From positions 558,001 to 622,000 of the forward strand of contig NZ_MINI01000038.1 of NCBI RefSeq assembly GCF_002906855.1: DNA of 64,000 nucleotides, written 5' to 3'. Below, one piece after another: positions 54,865 through 63,567 of the stretch. The DNA is from Pseudomonas putida. GTDB lineage: Bacteria; Pseudomonadota; Gammaproteobacteria; Pseudomonadales; Pseudomonadaceae. The notes under the pieces are model-generated. The model did not search any database, was not told the DNA's origin, and worked only from the letters and a program-made list of their open reading frames with translations. A program made the translations under genes and the position numbers. Position 1 is the first letter of the stretch. Each line of letters starts with the position of its first letter.

Positions 54865-55161
54865 ATGGAAATCACCGGCAGCACCGCGTACTACGCCGGC
54901 CTCAACGCCATCTACAACGGCCAGAACCGCGTCGATCAGGCCGCCGGGCAGATCGCCAATGCCTCGGTCGAGCGCGCCGCCACCAGCCAGTCCAGCGACT
55001 TCCAGGCCGAGCGCCTGCGTGGGGTCGACCGCAGCCAGCAGATGGACCTGGCAACCAGCACCGTGCAATTGAACCTGGGCAAGACCGAGGTCGAACTCGG
55101 CGCCAAGGTGGCCAAGGCTTCCGACGAAATGCTCGGGCGGTTCATCGATACCTACGCCTGA
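54865..55161 (+). CDS. Orphan 98-aa conserved-looking protein
   Basis: A short protein with no signal peptide, helical and rich in Ala, Gln and Ser. Parts resemble the ends of flagellar rod proteins (GLNAIYNGQNRVDQAAGQIANASVE at the start, DEMLGRFIDTYA at the end), but the middle rod region is missing, and the likeness is weak. Codon use is that of a real gene and an SD-like TTGGAGTTCTGAC precedes the ATG. Single gene, with a REP pair after it. Function unknown. Confidence 0.75.
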   Translation: MEITGSTAYYAGLNAIYNGQNRVDQAAGQIANASVERAATSQSSDFQAERLRGVDRSQQMDLATSTVQLNLGKTEVELGAKVAKASDEMLGRFIDTYA

Positions 55162-55182
55162 CTCCAGCCTCCTTGGCGAACC

Positions 55183-55269
55183 CTGTGGGAGCCGGTTTAC
55201 CCGCGAATGCGTCCACCCGAAATCGCTGATCTCGGGCGGGCCCTTTCGCGGGTAAACCGGCTCCCACAG
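55183..55269. repeat. Inverted repeat with 25-bp arms after the orphan gene
   Basis: CTGTGGGAGCCGGTTTACCCGCGAA (55183-55207) and its exact complement (55245-55269), 37 bases apart. A variant REP core (GGTTTACCCGCG instead of GGGCTTGTCCCGCG). Confidence 0.8.
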
Positions 55270-55456
55270 TCGTTTCTGCCTGCGGTTTCACGAAATGGCA
55301 TAAACGCCATCTTTCGCGGCGTAAATGGCACTATAGTCCCTCCTTGACATCGGGCGGTCCTAAACGTAAGTTTCAAACAACTGTTTGACCGAAAGCCGAC
55401 AAGCGCTGGTCGGTATCAGCGGTCCCCTACCGAACTCATCACAGAGGTTCATCGCA

Positions 55457-57262
55457 ATGCCTGATTACAAAGCCCCCTTGCGTGATATTCGTTTCGTTCG
55501 CGACGAGCTGCTCGGCTACGAGGCGCACTATCAGAGCCTGCCGGGTTGCCAGGACGCCACACCGGACATGGTCGACGCGATCCTGGAAGAAGGCGCGAAG
55601 TTCTGTGAGCAGGTGCTGTCGCCGCTGAACCGTGTCGGTGACCAGGAAGGCTGTACCTGGAGCGAGTCGGGCGTGAAGACCCCGACCGGTTTCAAGGCGG
55701 CCTACGAGCAGTTCGTGGAAGGTGGCTGGCCGAGCCTCGCGCACGACGTCGAGCACGGCGGCCAGGGCCTGCCAGAGTCGCTGGGCCTGGCCCTGAGCGA
55801 AATGGTCGGTGGTGCCAACTGGTCGTGGGGCATGTACCCAGGCCTGTCCCACGGCGCGATGAACACCATCTCCGCCCACGGCACCGCCGAGCAGCAGCAC
55901 ACCTACCTGACCAAGCTGGTGTCCGGCGAGTGGACCGGCACCATGTGCCTGACCGAGCCACACTGCGGTACCGACCTGGGCATGCTGCGCACCAAGGCCG
56001 AGCCACAGGCCGACGGCAGCTACAAAGTCTCCGGCACCAAGATCTTCATCTCGGCCGGCGAACACGACATGGCCGACAACATCGTCCACATCGTGCTGGC
56101 GCGTCTGCCGGATGCTCCGGCGGGCACCAAAGGTATCTCGCTGTTCATCGTGCCGAAGTTCCTGCCCAACGCCGAAGGCGGCGTGGGTGAGCGCAACGGC
56201 GTGAGCTGTGGCTCGATCGAGCACAAGATGGGCATCCACGGCAACGCCACCTGCGTGATGAACTTCGACGCTGCCACCGGCTACCTGATCGGCCCGGCCA
56301 ACAAAGGCCTGAACTGCATGTTCACCTTCATGAACACCGCACGCCTGGGGACTGCGCTGCAGGGCCTGGCCCACGCCGAAGTGGCCTTCCAGGGCGGCCT
56401 GAAATACGCCCGTGAACGCCTGCAGATGCGTTCCCTGACCGGCCCGAAAGCACCGGACAAAGCCGCTGACCCGATCATCGTCCACCCGGACGTGCGTCGC
56501 ATGCTGCTGACTATGAAGGCCTTCGCTGAGGGCAACCGCGCGATGGTGTACTTCACCGCCAAGCAGGTGGACATCGTCAAGTACAGCCAGGATGAGGAAG
56601 AGCGCAAGAAGGCCGACGCCCTGCTGGCGTTCCTGACCCCGATCGCCAAGGCTTTCATGACCGAGGTCGGCTTCGAGGCTGCCAACCACGGTGTGCAGAT
56701 CTACGGCGGCCATGGCTTCATCGCCGAGTGGGGCATGGAGCAGAACGTGCGCGACAGCCGCATCTCCATGCTGTACGAAGGCACCACCGGCATCCAGGCC
56801 CTCGACCTGCTGGGCCGCAAGGTACTGATGACCCAGGGCGAAGCGCTCAAGGGCTTCACCAAGATCGTGCACAAGTTCTGCCAGGCGCAGGAAGGCAATG
56901 ACGCGGTCAAGGAGTTCGTCCAGCCATTGGCTGCGCTGAACAAGGAGTGGGGCGAGCTGACCATGAAAGTGGGCATGGCTGCGATGAAGGACCGTGAGGA
57001 AGTCGGTGCTGCGTCGGTGGATTACCTGATGTATTCCGGCTATGCGTGCCTGGCTTACTTCTGGGCTGACATCGCCCGCCTGGCGGCTGAAAAACTGGCA
57101 GCCGGCACCAGCGAAGAAGGCTTCTACACCGCCAAGCTGCAGACCGCGCGCTTCTACTTCCAGCGCATCCTGCCGCGCACCCGTGCTCACGTGGCCACCA
57201 TGTTGTCGGGCGCCAACAACCTGATGGACATGAAAGAAGAAGACTTCTCGCTGGGTTACTAA
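55457..57262 (+). CDS. Acyl-CoA dehydrogenase (about 600-aa type), copy 1
   Basis: FAD-dependent acyl-CoA dehydrogenase with a C-terminal extension (601 aa). The FAD/substrate loop [14 protein letters not shown] is near residue 160, and the catalytic base Glu lies in the [15 protein letters not shown] block near residue 440. From memory, the corresponding P. putida gene encodes an inducible phenylacyl-CoA dehydrogenase; substrate here is inferred. The start [10 protein letters not shown] at 55457 aligns with copy 2 and has AGAGGTTCATCGCA upstream. Paralogue of the gene at 61551. Confidence 0.93.
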   Translation: MPDYKAPLRDIRFVRDELLGYEAHYQSLPGCQDATPDMVDAILEEGAKFCEQVLSPLNRVGDQEGCTWSESGVKTPTGFKAAYEQFVEGGWPSLAHDVEHGGQGLPESLGLALSEMVGGANWSWGMYPGLSHGAMNTISAHGTAEQQHTYLTKLVSGEWTGTMCLTEPHCGTDLGMLRTKAEPQADGSYKVSGTKIFISAGEHDMADNIVHIVLARLPDAPAGTKGISLFIVPKFLPNAEGGVGERNGVSCGSIEHKMGIHGNATCVMNFDAATGYLIGPANKGLNCMFTFMNTARLGTALQGLAHAEVAFQGGLKYARERLQMRSLTGPKAPDKAADPIIVHPDVRRMLLTMKAFAEGNRAMVYFTAKQVDIVKYSQDEEERKKADALLAFLTPIAKAFMTEVGFEAANHGVQIYGGHGFIAEWGMEQNVRDSRISMLYEGTTGIQALDLLGRKVLMTQGEALKGFTKIVHKFCQAQEGNDAVKEFVQPLAALNKEWGELTMKVGMAAMKDREEVGAASVDYLMYSGYACLAYFWADIARLAAEKLAAGTSEEGFYTAKLQTARFYFQRILPRTRAHVATMLSGANNLMDMKEEDFSLGY

Positions 57263-57283
57263 GCCCTGGTGAGCTACTGAAAA

Positions 57284-57314
57284 AACGCCGCTCCTAGTGA
57301 GCGGCGTTTTTTTT
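57284..57314 (+). terminator. Terminator after acyl-CoA dehydrogenase copy 1
   Basis: AACGCCGCTC - ctagt - GAGCGGCGTT followed by a run of eight Ts. Canonical intrinsic terminator. Confidence 0.9.
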
Positions 57315-57787
57315 GCTTTAAATTTAATCAGAGCTGCTCGGGCCTGTCGTTGTTGTTTCAGCACTTTTAAATAAGCATGGCTGGCGCGGCGCAACTTTCG
57401 TGCGCGTATCGCTTTCGCTCTTCCAAGTTTCAGCTTGGCTTTATTCCACACTTCTCCAACTATAGGCCAGCCGTTCTGTATGAGATAGCAAATACGTTGC
57501 CAGGTTTAACCTAAGCTCAGGATGCCTGTAGGCTGGGGCTTTCTGGCGTCTGTGAACGCTTTGTGAACGCAGCATGGGGAATGCCACCCACTAGTGGGGG
57601 CGAATTTACACCGGAACTGAGTAAGTTGGGTGGTCAGTATTTATTGGTATGAGTGCCTAAATAAACCGGTATAAAAAATCACTGAATGTTACGCGCCGAA
57701 ATACTTTGTTACAGCTATGGTGGCATTAAGCGCACTTAGTTGCGTGAACGATAAGCCTGAAAAACCTGAGCCGTCGGGAAGTCCATC
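57315..57787. other. Long intergenic region before the cytochrome c peroxidase-like gene
   Basis: These 473 bases hold no credible gene; a basic minus-strand frame here only continues into the shadow of the upstream gene. The DNA is A/T richer than its surroundings. A tandem direct repeat TGTGAACGC (57551-57559 and 57562-57570), 11 bases apart, is the main visible feature, with promoter-like A/T stretches at 57655-57690. Confidence 0.5.
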
Positions 57788-59917
57788 ATGGTCGACTATC
57801 TGAGTAACTTGCGAATCCCCCGTCTGGCCTGTGCGATAGCGATGACCCTCGCCGCCGGCCTCCCTTTGACCAGCGCTCGGGCTGCAGACCCGGCCGGGAC
57901 CGCTCCGGTGGTGCCGGATGTGCCCAGCCTGCAGTCACTGCGCGGCATGACGCCGCCGGACCCTTCGGGTACCGAAGGTGGCCGCAAGGTCGACCTGATG
58001 TCCGATTATGTGATCAATCGCGGGGCGGTGGTGCTGTTGGGCAAGGCCCTGTTCTGGGACATGGCGATCGGTAGTGACGGCGCCACCGCCTGCGCTTCCT
58101 GTCACTACCACGCAGGTGTCGATCACCGGGTCACCAACCAGATCAACCCCGGCCAGGCCAATACCAATGCCAACGTCACGTCGATCTTCAACAAGCCGTT
58201 CACGGCCGCTGATATTCCCGGCGACGTGCCGAGCTACGCCATGCGTTCCGGTGGCAAGGGCGGCCCTAACTACACGTTGAAAAAGGGCGACTTTCCGACC
58301 CACGTGCTGGCCGATCCCCTGGATCGCAACTCGGCGATCGTCTATTCGAGTGATGACGTCATCGGCTCGCAAGGTGTGTTCGATGCCAACTTCGTCAAAC
58401 CCCGTCAATCGCGCTTCGACAAGTGCACCCAGCAAGCGGACGGCATCTTCCAGGTGGGCGGCATCAACGTGCGCCGCGCCACCGGGCGCAACGCGCCGTC
58501 GGTGATCAACGCGGCATTCAACGTGCGCAACTTCTGGGATGGCCGGGCCAACAACGTATTCAACGGCCTCTCGCCGTTCGGTAATCGCGACCCTGACGCA
58601 GGGATCTTCGTGACCAAAGATGCCAGTGGCGTGGCGGTCAAGGTGCGGCTGGCCCTCAAGGATGCCTCGGCCGCCTCGCAAGCCGTCGGGCCTCCCGGCA
58701 GCGCGGTGGAAATGTCCTGTGGCGGGCGCACCTTCGCCGACATTGGCCGGCGCATGCTCGACACCATGATGCTCAAGGGGCAGAAGATCTCGCCCACCGA
58801 CTCGGTACTCGGGCCTGTCTCCAGTGCCCGTCGGCCGACCTATCGCGAACTGATCAAGAACGCCTTCCAGCCCCGCCTGTGGAATGCCACGCAGCAGGTT
58901 CTGCTGGGCAGTGAGCCCTATACCCAGATGGAAGCGAACTTCCCATTGTTCTTCGGGCTGGCTATCCAGATGTACGAGTCCACGCTGATCTCCGACCAGG
59001 CGCCACTGGATGCCTATCTGCAGGGCGACCACACCGCCATGAACGCTCAGCAGGTACAAGGCATGGAGCTGTTCCTGGGCAAGGGCAAGTGTGTCGCCTG
59101 CCATGGAGGTGCCGAGTTGACCAACGCGGGCAGCCGGCTGCTGTTCCAGCCTCATGAGCGCATCGAGCGCATGGTCATGGCCGACGGCCTGACCACGCTC
59201 TACGACAACGGGTTCTACAACACCGGTGTGCGCCCGACCTCCGAGGACCTGGCGCTGGGTGGCTCAGATGCCTGGGGCAATCCTCTGTCCTTCACCCGTC
59301 AGTACAACACCCACCTGCAAGGCGGGAATATTCCTGACCCACTGGAAGTCGATGTGTGCACCTTCGAGGCGCCGCTGAGCGCTGCGGTCCCCTGCGACCC
59401 GACCCTCAAGCCCAGTGTCGGCTTCCGCGACTCGGTCGATGGTGCCTTCAAGACCCCGACCCTGCGCAACATTGCCTTGACCGGGCCGTACTTCCACAAC
59501 GGCAGCCGGGCAACGCTGCAGCAGGTGATGGAGTTCTACAACCGCGGCGGTGACCGGCGTGGCGAAGACGCCAGCAACACCAGCGGCTTCGAGCACCCGG
59601 CAGTCAATCAGCACAACGGCTCCAACCTTGATCCAGACATGACCGCGCTGAACCTGACCCCGGATGAAGTGGATGCATTGGTCAAGTTCATGGAGGTTGG
59701 CTTGACCGACCCGCGTGTCGCTTGGGAGCGGGCACCGTTCGATCACCCGTCACTGATACTGCCGCAGGGTGAGAAGGGTGACGAAAACGCGGTTACGCAA
59801 AAGCCGGGCAATAGCTCACGGCAAGCATTGGACGCCGAGTTCCAGCTCAATGCTGTCGGTGCCTCAGGTCGCTCCACGCTGCAGGGGCCGCTGCTGCCAT
59901 TCAATAACGACCTGTAG
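57788..59917 (+). CDS. Diheme cytochrome c peroxidase/MauG-family protein
   Basis: A 709-aa exported protein with a signal peptide (about 32 residues, ending SARAA). Two haem-binding motifs are visible: ACASCHYHAG near residue 103 and CVACHGGAEL near residue 436. This is the pattern of bacterial cytochrome c peroxidases, but the protein is nearly twice the usual length, with an inserted region between the haem domains (about 130-430). C-terminal PTLRNIALTGPYFHNG is the second domain motif. The ATG follows GGGAAGTCCATC. Periplasmic peroxide reduction or substrate oxidation is inferred. Confidence 0.85.
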   Translation: MVDYLSNLRIPRLACAIAMTLAAGLPLTSARAADPAGTAPVVPDVPSLQSLRGMTPPDPSGTEGGRKVDLMSDYVINRGAVVLLGKALFWDMAIGSDGATACASCHYHAGVDHRVTNQINPGQANTNANVTSIFNKPFTAADIPGDVPSYAMRSGGKGGPNYTLKKGDFPTHVLADPLDRNSAIVYSSDDVIGSQGVFDANFVKPRQSRFDKCTQQADGIFQVGGINVRRATGRNAPSVINAAFNVRNFWDGRANNVFNGLSPFGNRDPDAGIFVTKDASGVAVKVRLALKDASAASQAVGPPGSAVEMSCGGRTFADIGRRMLDTMMLKGQKISPTDSVLGPVSSARRPTYRELIKNAFQPRLWNATQQVLLGSEPYTQMEANFPLFFGLAIQMYESTLISDQAPLDAYLQGDHTAMNAQQVQGMELFLGKGKCVACHGGAELTNAGSRLLFQPHERIERMVMADGLTTLYDNGFYNTGVRPTSEDLALGGSDAWGNPLSFTRQYNTHLQGGNIPDPLEVDVCTFEAPLSAAVPCDPTLKPSVGFRDSVDGAFKTPTLRNIALTGPYFHNGSRATLQQVMEFYNRGGDRRGEDASNTSGFEHPAVNQHNGSNLDPDMTALNLTPDEVDALVKFMEVGLTDPRVAWERAPFDHPSLILPQGEKGDENAVTQKPGNSSRQALDAEFQLNAVGASGRSTLQGPLLPFNNDL

Positions 59918-59925
59918 GGATATCT

Positions 59926-59997
59926 CTGTGGCTGCGCGGTTCATGTGAGGCCGCGCTTGTCGTGGCGACGAACCGCGGCTAGCTCGGCTCCCACAGG
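59926..59997. repeat. Degenerate REP-like sequence
   Basis: CTGTGGCTGCGCGGTTCATG ... GGCTAGCTCGGCTCCCACAGG, with outer ends complementary (CTGTGG/CCACAG) but a poorly conserved centre. Probably an old REP unit. Confidence 0.45.
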
Positions 59998-60132
59998 GAT
60001 CGAGATGACTTCAATCACGGGAAAAGCTCAAGCCCTCCACACCCGCTGCCGTTAACCCCACCGTTGTACTCATCTATTCACGTGTGCTGCCGATGAAGTA
60101 GAGGCACAATGCTATTATTGATCTGCCGGGTC

Positions 60133-60136
60133 GGAG
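60133..60136 (+). promoter_or_regulatory. Shine-Dalgarno that decides a TTG start
   Basis: GGAG seven bases before TTG at 60144. No ATG or GTG lies at a suitable distance in this frame before the first membrane helix, so TTG is the preferred start. Confidence 0.5.
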
Positions 60137-60143
60137 ATTGCCC

Positions 60144-61427
60144 TTGTTTCGTCTAAACGCTGTTCGCGCGAGCCATTTCCTGCCTTCGCTGTTTTTGCTG
60201 CTGGCTGGGCTTGCGGCGGCCTATGTAAGAGACCTCAGCGTCTTCTTCACGTCACTGTTCAATGTCCTCCCCACCCTGGTCCTGCTGCTGGGCGGTGCCT
60301 ACTGCGCTGTGTATCGCCGCCAGCGTGAGCTGTTCCTGATGGTCACGGTGTACATCGCCTATTTCCTGCTCGATACCCAGACCGACTTCTATCGTGACAA
60401 CGGCCGCGTGCGCGAGGATGCGGCCGTGATCTTCCACCTGGTGTGCCTGCTGTTGCCCGCCTTGTACGGGCTGTTCGGGGCCTGGCAGGAGCGCACCCAC
60501 CTGGCCCAGGACCTGCTGGCGCGCTTCGCCGTGCTGTTTGCCGTCGGCAGCGTGGCCGTGGCCCTGGAACAAAGCTTCCCGCAGGCGCTGCTGGCCTGGT
60601 TGGCGGAGATCCGCTGGCCGTCGCTGCATGGCCAGTGGATGAGCCTGATCCAGATGGTCTACCCGGTGTTCTTCGTGGTGTTTGTCCTGCTGGTCGTGCA
60701 ATACCTGCGCGAGCCCCGGCCCTTGCATGCGGCGCAGCTGATCGGCCTGGTCGGTATCTTCTGGATGCTGCCCAAGACGTTCATCCTGCCCTTTACCCTG
60801 AACATCATGTGCAGCCAGGTGATGCTGATGATTGCCGCCGCAGTATCGCACGAGGCCTACCAGATGGCCTTCCGTGACGAACTGACCGGTTTGCCTGGGC
60901 GCCGTGCGTTGAACGAGCGCATGCAACGCCTGGGTCGCAATTACGTGATCGCGATGACCGACGTCGACCACTTCAAGAAATTCAACGACACCCACGGCCA
61001 TGATGTCGGTGACCAGGTGCTGCGACTGGTCGCCAGCCGGTTGTCCAAGGTCACTGGCGGTGGCCGCGCCTATCGTTACGGTGGCGAGGAATTCGCCCTG
61101 GTGTTTGCCGGCAAGACCGCCGAAGAGTGCGTACCGCACGTGGAAGCGGTACGCGAGATGATCGCCAACTACACCATGCACCTGCGTGACCAGAACAGCC
61201 GCCCGCAGGACGATTCCACCGGGCGTCAGCGTCGCAGCGGCAGCGCCGGCGGAACGGTCTCGGTAACCATCAGCATCGGCGTCGCCGAGCGATTGGTCGA
61301 CCACCGCAACCCGGAGGAAGTGCTCAAGTCCGCCGACCAGGCGCTTTACAGTGCCAAGGGAGCCGGGCGTAACTGTGTCATGGTCTATGGTCAACAATCC
61401 CAGCGCGGGGCCGTGCGGATGGCGTGA
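60144..61427 (+). CDS. Membrane-bound diguanylate cyclase
   Basis: A 427-aa protein with an N-terminal membrane part of about six helices (residues 10-230) and a C-terminal GGDEF domain. DELTGLPGRRALNERMQ begins it and DVDHFKKFNDTHGHDVGD binds metal; the active site is GGEEF at about residue 312 (YRYGGEEFALVF). No RxxD inhibitory site precedes it. A Gly/Arg/Ser-rich insert (NSRPQDDSTGRQRRSGSAG) sits before the last strand. Starts with TTG (60144) or 60138. It lies between two acyl-CoA dehydrogenase genes. Confidence 0.88.
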   Translation: MFRLNAVRASHFLPSLFLLLAGLAAAYVRDLSVFFTSLFNVLPTLVLLLGGAYCAVYRRQRELFLMVTVYIAYFLLDTQTDFYRDNGRVREDAAVIFHLVCLLLPALYGLFGAWQERTHLAQDLLARFAVLFAVGSVAVALEQSFPQALLAWLAEIRWPSLHGQWMSLIQMVYPVFFVVFVLLVVQYLREPRPLHAAQLIGLVGIFWMLPKTFILPFTLNIMCSQVMLMIAAAVSHEAYQMAFRDELTGLPGRRALNERMQRLGRNYVIAMTDVDHFKKFNDTHGHDVGDQVLRLVASRLSKVTGGGRAYRYGGEEFALVFAGKTAEECVPHVEAVREMIANYTMHLRDQNSRPQDDSTGRQRRSGSAGGTVSVTISIGVAERLVDHRNPEEVLKSADQALYSAKGAGRNCVMVYGQQSQRGAVRMA

Positions 61428-61550
61428 CCGGAAAAGACTATGCGGTCGCGTAATGACCCTATGTCTCGCAAAAGTTGTTCGGTTACACTGGATTCAACCC
61501 CGGGTTGCTTTTTTCACGAGCCGCCCCGTCCCGACCAGCGAGAGGTTGTC

Positions 61551-63329
61551 ATGGCTGACTATAAAGCGCCCCTGCGCGACATGCGCTTCGTACTGAATGA
61601 AGTCTTCAATGTGGCCGAGCTGTGGGCGCAATTGCCCGAACTGGCCGAGGCGGTCGACGCGGATACCGCCATGGCTGTGCTGGAAGAAGCCGGCAAGGTC
61701 ACCAGCAAGACCATTGCCCCCCTCAGCCGCGCCGCCGACGAAGAAGGCTGCCACTGGGACAACGGTGCGGTGCGTACGCCAGCCGGCTTCATCGAGGCCT
61801 ACAACACCTACGCCGAAGGCGGTTGGGTGGGCGTGGGCGGTGACCCGCAATTCGGTGGCATGGGCATGCCCAAGGCGATCTCGGCCCAAGTCGAGGAAAT
61901 GGTCAACGCCTCGAGCCTGGCCTTCGGCCTGTACCCGATGCTGACTGCCGGTGCCTGCCTGTCGATCAACGCCCACGCCAGTGAAGCGCTGAAGGAACAG
62001 TACCTGCCGAACATGTACGCCGGCGTCTGGGCCGGCTCCATGTGCCTGACCGAACCGCATGCCGGCACCGACCTGGGCATCATCCGCACCAAGGCCGAGC
62101 CCCAGGCCGATGGCAGCTACAAGGTCAGCGGCACCAAGATTTTCATTACCGGCGGCGAGCATGACCTGACCGAGAACATCGTCCACCTGGTGCTGGCCAA
62201 GCTGCCGGACGCACCGGCGGGGCCTAAAGGCATCTCGCTGTTCCTAGTGCCGAAGTTCCTGGTCAACCAAGACGGCAGCCTCGGCGCACGCAACCCGGCC
62301 ACCTGTGGCTCGATCGAGCACAAGATGGGCATCCAGGCTTCGGCGACCTGCGTGATGAACTTCGACGAGGCCATCGGCTACATCGTCGGCGAGCCGAACA
62401 AGGGCCTGGCGGCCATGTTCACCATGATGAACTACGAACGCCTGGGCGTAGGTATCCAGGGCCTGGCGTCGGCCGAGCGTTCCTACCAGAACGCCGTGGA
62501 GTACGCCCGTGATCGCCTGCAGAGTCGCGCCCCGACCGGGCCGCAGGCCAAGGACAAGGCCGCCGACCCGATCATCGTCCACCCGGATGTGCGGCGCATG
62601 CTGCTGACCATGAAGGCGCTGATCGAGGGTGGTCGTGCCTTCTCCACCTATGTGGCGATGCAGCTCGACAGCGCCAAGTACAGCGAAGACCCGGTCACAC
62701 GCAAACGCAGCGAAGAGCTGGTGGCGCTGCTGACTCCGGTGGCCAAGGCCTTCCTCACCGACCTTGGCCTTGAGTGCACGGTGCACGGCCAGCAGGTATT
62801 CGGTGGCCACGGCTACATTCGCGAGTGGGGCCAGGAGCAACTGGTGCGCGATGTGCGTATCACCCAGATCTACGAAGGCACCAACGGTATCCAGGCGCTG
62901 GACCTCATGGGGCGCAAGGTGGTGGCCAGCGGTGGCGCGTACTACAAGCTCTTCTCTGACGAGATTCGCCAGTTCATTGCCAGTGCTGATGGTCAGCTGG
63001 GCGAATTTACCAAGCCGCTGGGCGCCTACCTGGATCAGCTCGACGGGTTGACCGAGTGGGTGCTGGAGCAGGCCAAGGGTAATCCGAATGAGATCGGTGC
63101 CGCGTCGGTCGAGTATCTGCAGGCCTTTGGTTATGTCGCCTATGCCTACATGTGGGCACTGATGGCGCGTGCGGCCATGGCGGGTGAGGGCGACGAGGCG
63201 TTCTACTCGGCCAAGCTGGGCACTGCACGGTTCTACTTCGCGCGCTTGCTGCCACGGGTGAATTCGTTGGTGGCCTCGGTGAAGGCGGGCAGTGAATCGC
63301 TGTACCTGCTGGATGCCGAACAGTTTTGA
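61551..63329 (+). CDS. Acyl-CoA dehydrogenase (about 600-aa type), copy 2
   Basis: Second FAD-dependent acyl-CoA dehydrogenase (592 aa). It shares with copy 1 the start [13 protein letters not shown], the loop [34 protein letters not shown] and the YEGTNGIQALDLMGRK block with the catalytic Glu region (about residue 440). Differences in the substrate region suggest another chain length or ring substrate. ATG at 61551 follows GAGAGGTTGTC; the longer open frame upstream is not used. Confidence 0.93.
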   Translation: MADYKAPLRDMRFVLNEVFNVAELWAQLPELAEAVDADTAMAVLEEAGKVTSKTIAPLSRAADEEGCHWDNGAVRTPAGFIEAYNTYAEGGWVGVGGDPQFGGMGMPKAISAQVEEMVNASSLAFGLYPMLTAGACLSINAHASEALKEQYLPNMYAGVWAGSMCLTEPHAGTDLGIIRTKAEPQADGSYKVSGTKIFITGGEHDLTENIVHLVLAKLPDAPAGPKGISLFLVPKFLVNQDGSLGARNPATCGSIEHKMGIQASATCVMNFDEAIGYIVGEPNKGLAAMFTMMNYERLGVGIQGLASAERSYQNAVEYARDRLQSRAPTGPQAKDKAADPIIVHPDVRRMLLTMKALIEGGRAFSTYVAMQLDSAKYSEDPVTRKRSEELVALLTPVAKAFLTDLGLECTVHGQQVFGGHGYIREWGQEQLVRDVRITQIYEGTNGIQALDLMGRKVVASGGAYYKLFSDEIRQFIASADGQLGEFTKPLGAYLDQLDGLTEWVLEQAKGNPNEIGAASVEYLQAFGYVAYAYMWALMARAAMAGEGDEAFYSAKLGTARFYFARLLPRVNSLVASVKAGSESLYLLDAEQF

Positions 63330-63529
63330 AATGTTTGCGAAAGATTACTTGTTGTAAGCCTTTTCCTACATGACGTGGTGACTTTTCGCCACTGGCGCCA
63401 GATTGGATCCACAGTTAATCTTTCTACATGGACGTTGCGCAGGAAGCGCAAAGGACAGAACAGGGACAACGAAGGATTTCCTGCCAGGATGGCGGGGCGA
63501 TAGGGATGTCACAGGGAAACAGTCTAGAG

Positions 63530-63556
63530 AACCCCGCTTCGGCGGGGTTTTCTTCG
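63530..63556 (+). terminator. Terminator between acyl-CoA dehydrogenase copy 2 and the LysR gene
   Basis: AACCCCGC - ttcg - GCGGGGTT with TTTTCTTC after it. It may serve both convergent genes; the 200 bases between it and the dehydrogenase stop hold no other feature. Confidence 0.85.
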
Positions 63557-63567
63557 TCTGCGTTTTT

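Noticed and set aside
57263..57451. Lys/Arg-rich minus-strand frame in the intergenic region after acyl-CoA dehydrogenase copy 1
   Set aside because: It looked like a small basic protein, but it has no stop before running into the dehydrogenase gene antisense, and it includes the terminator sequence.
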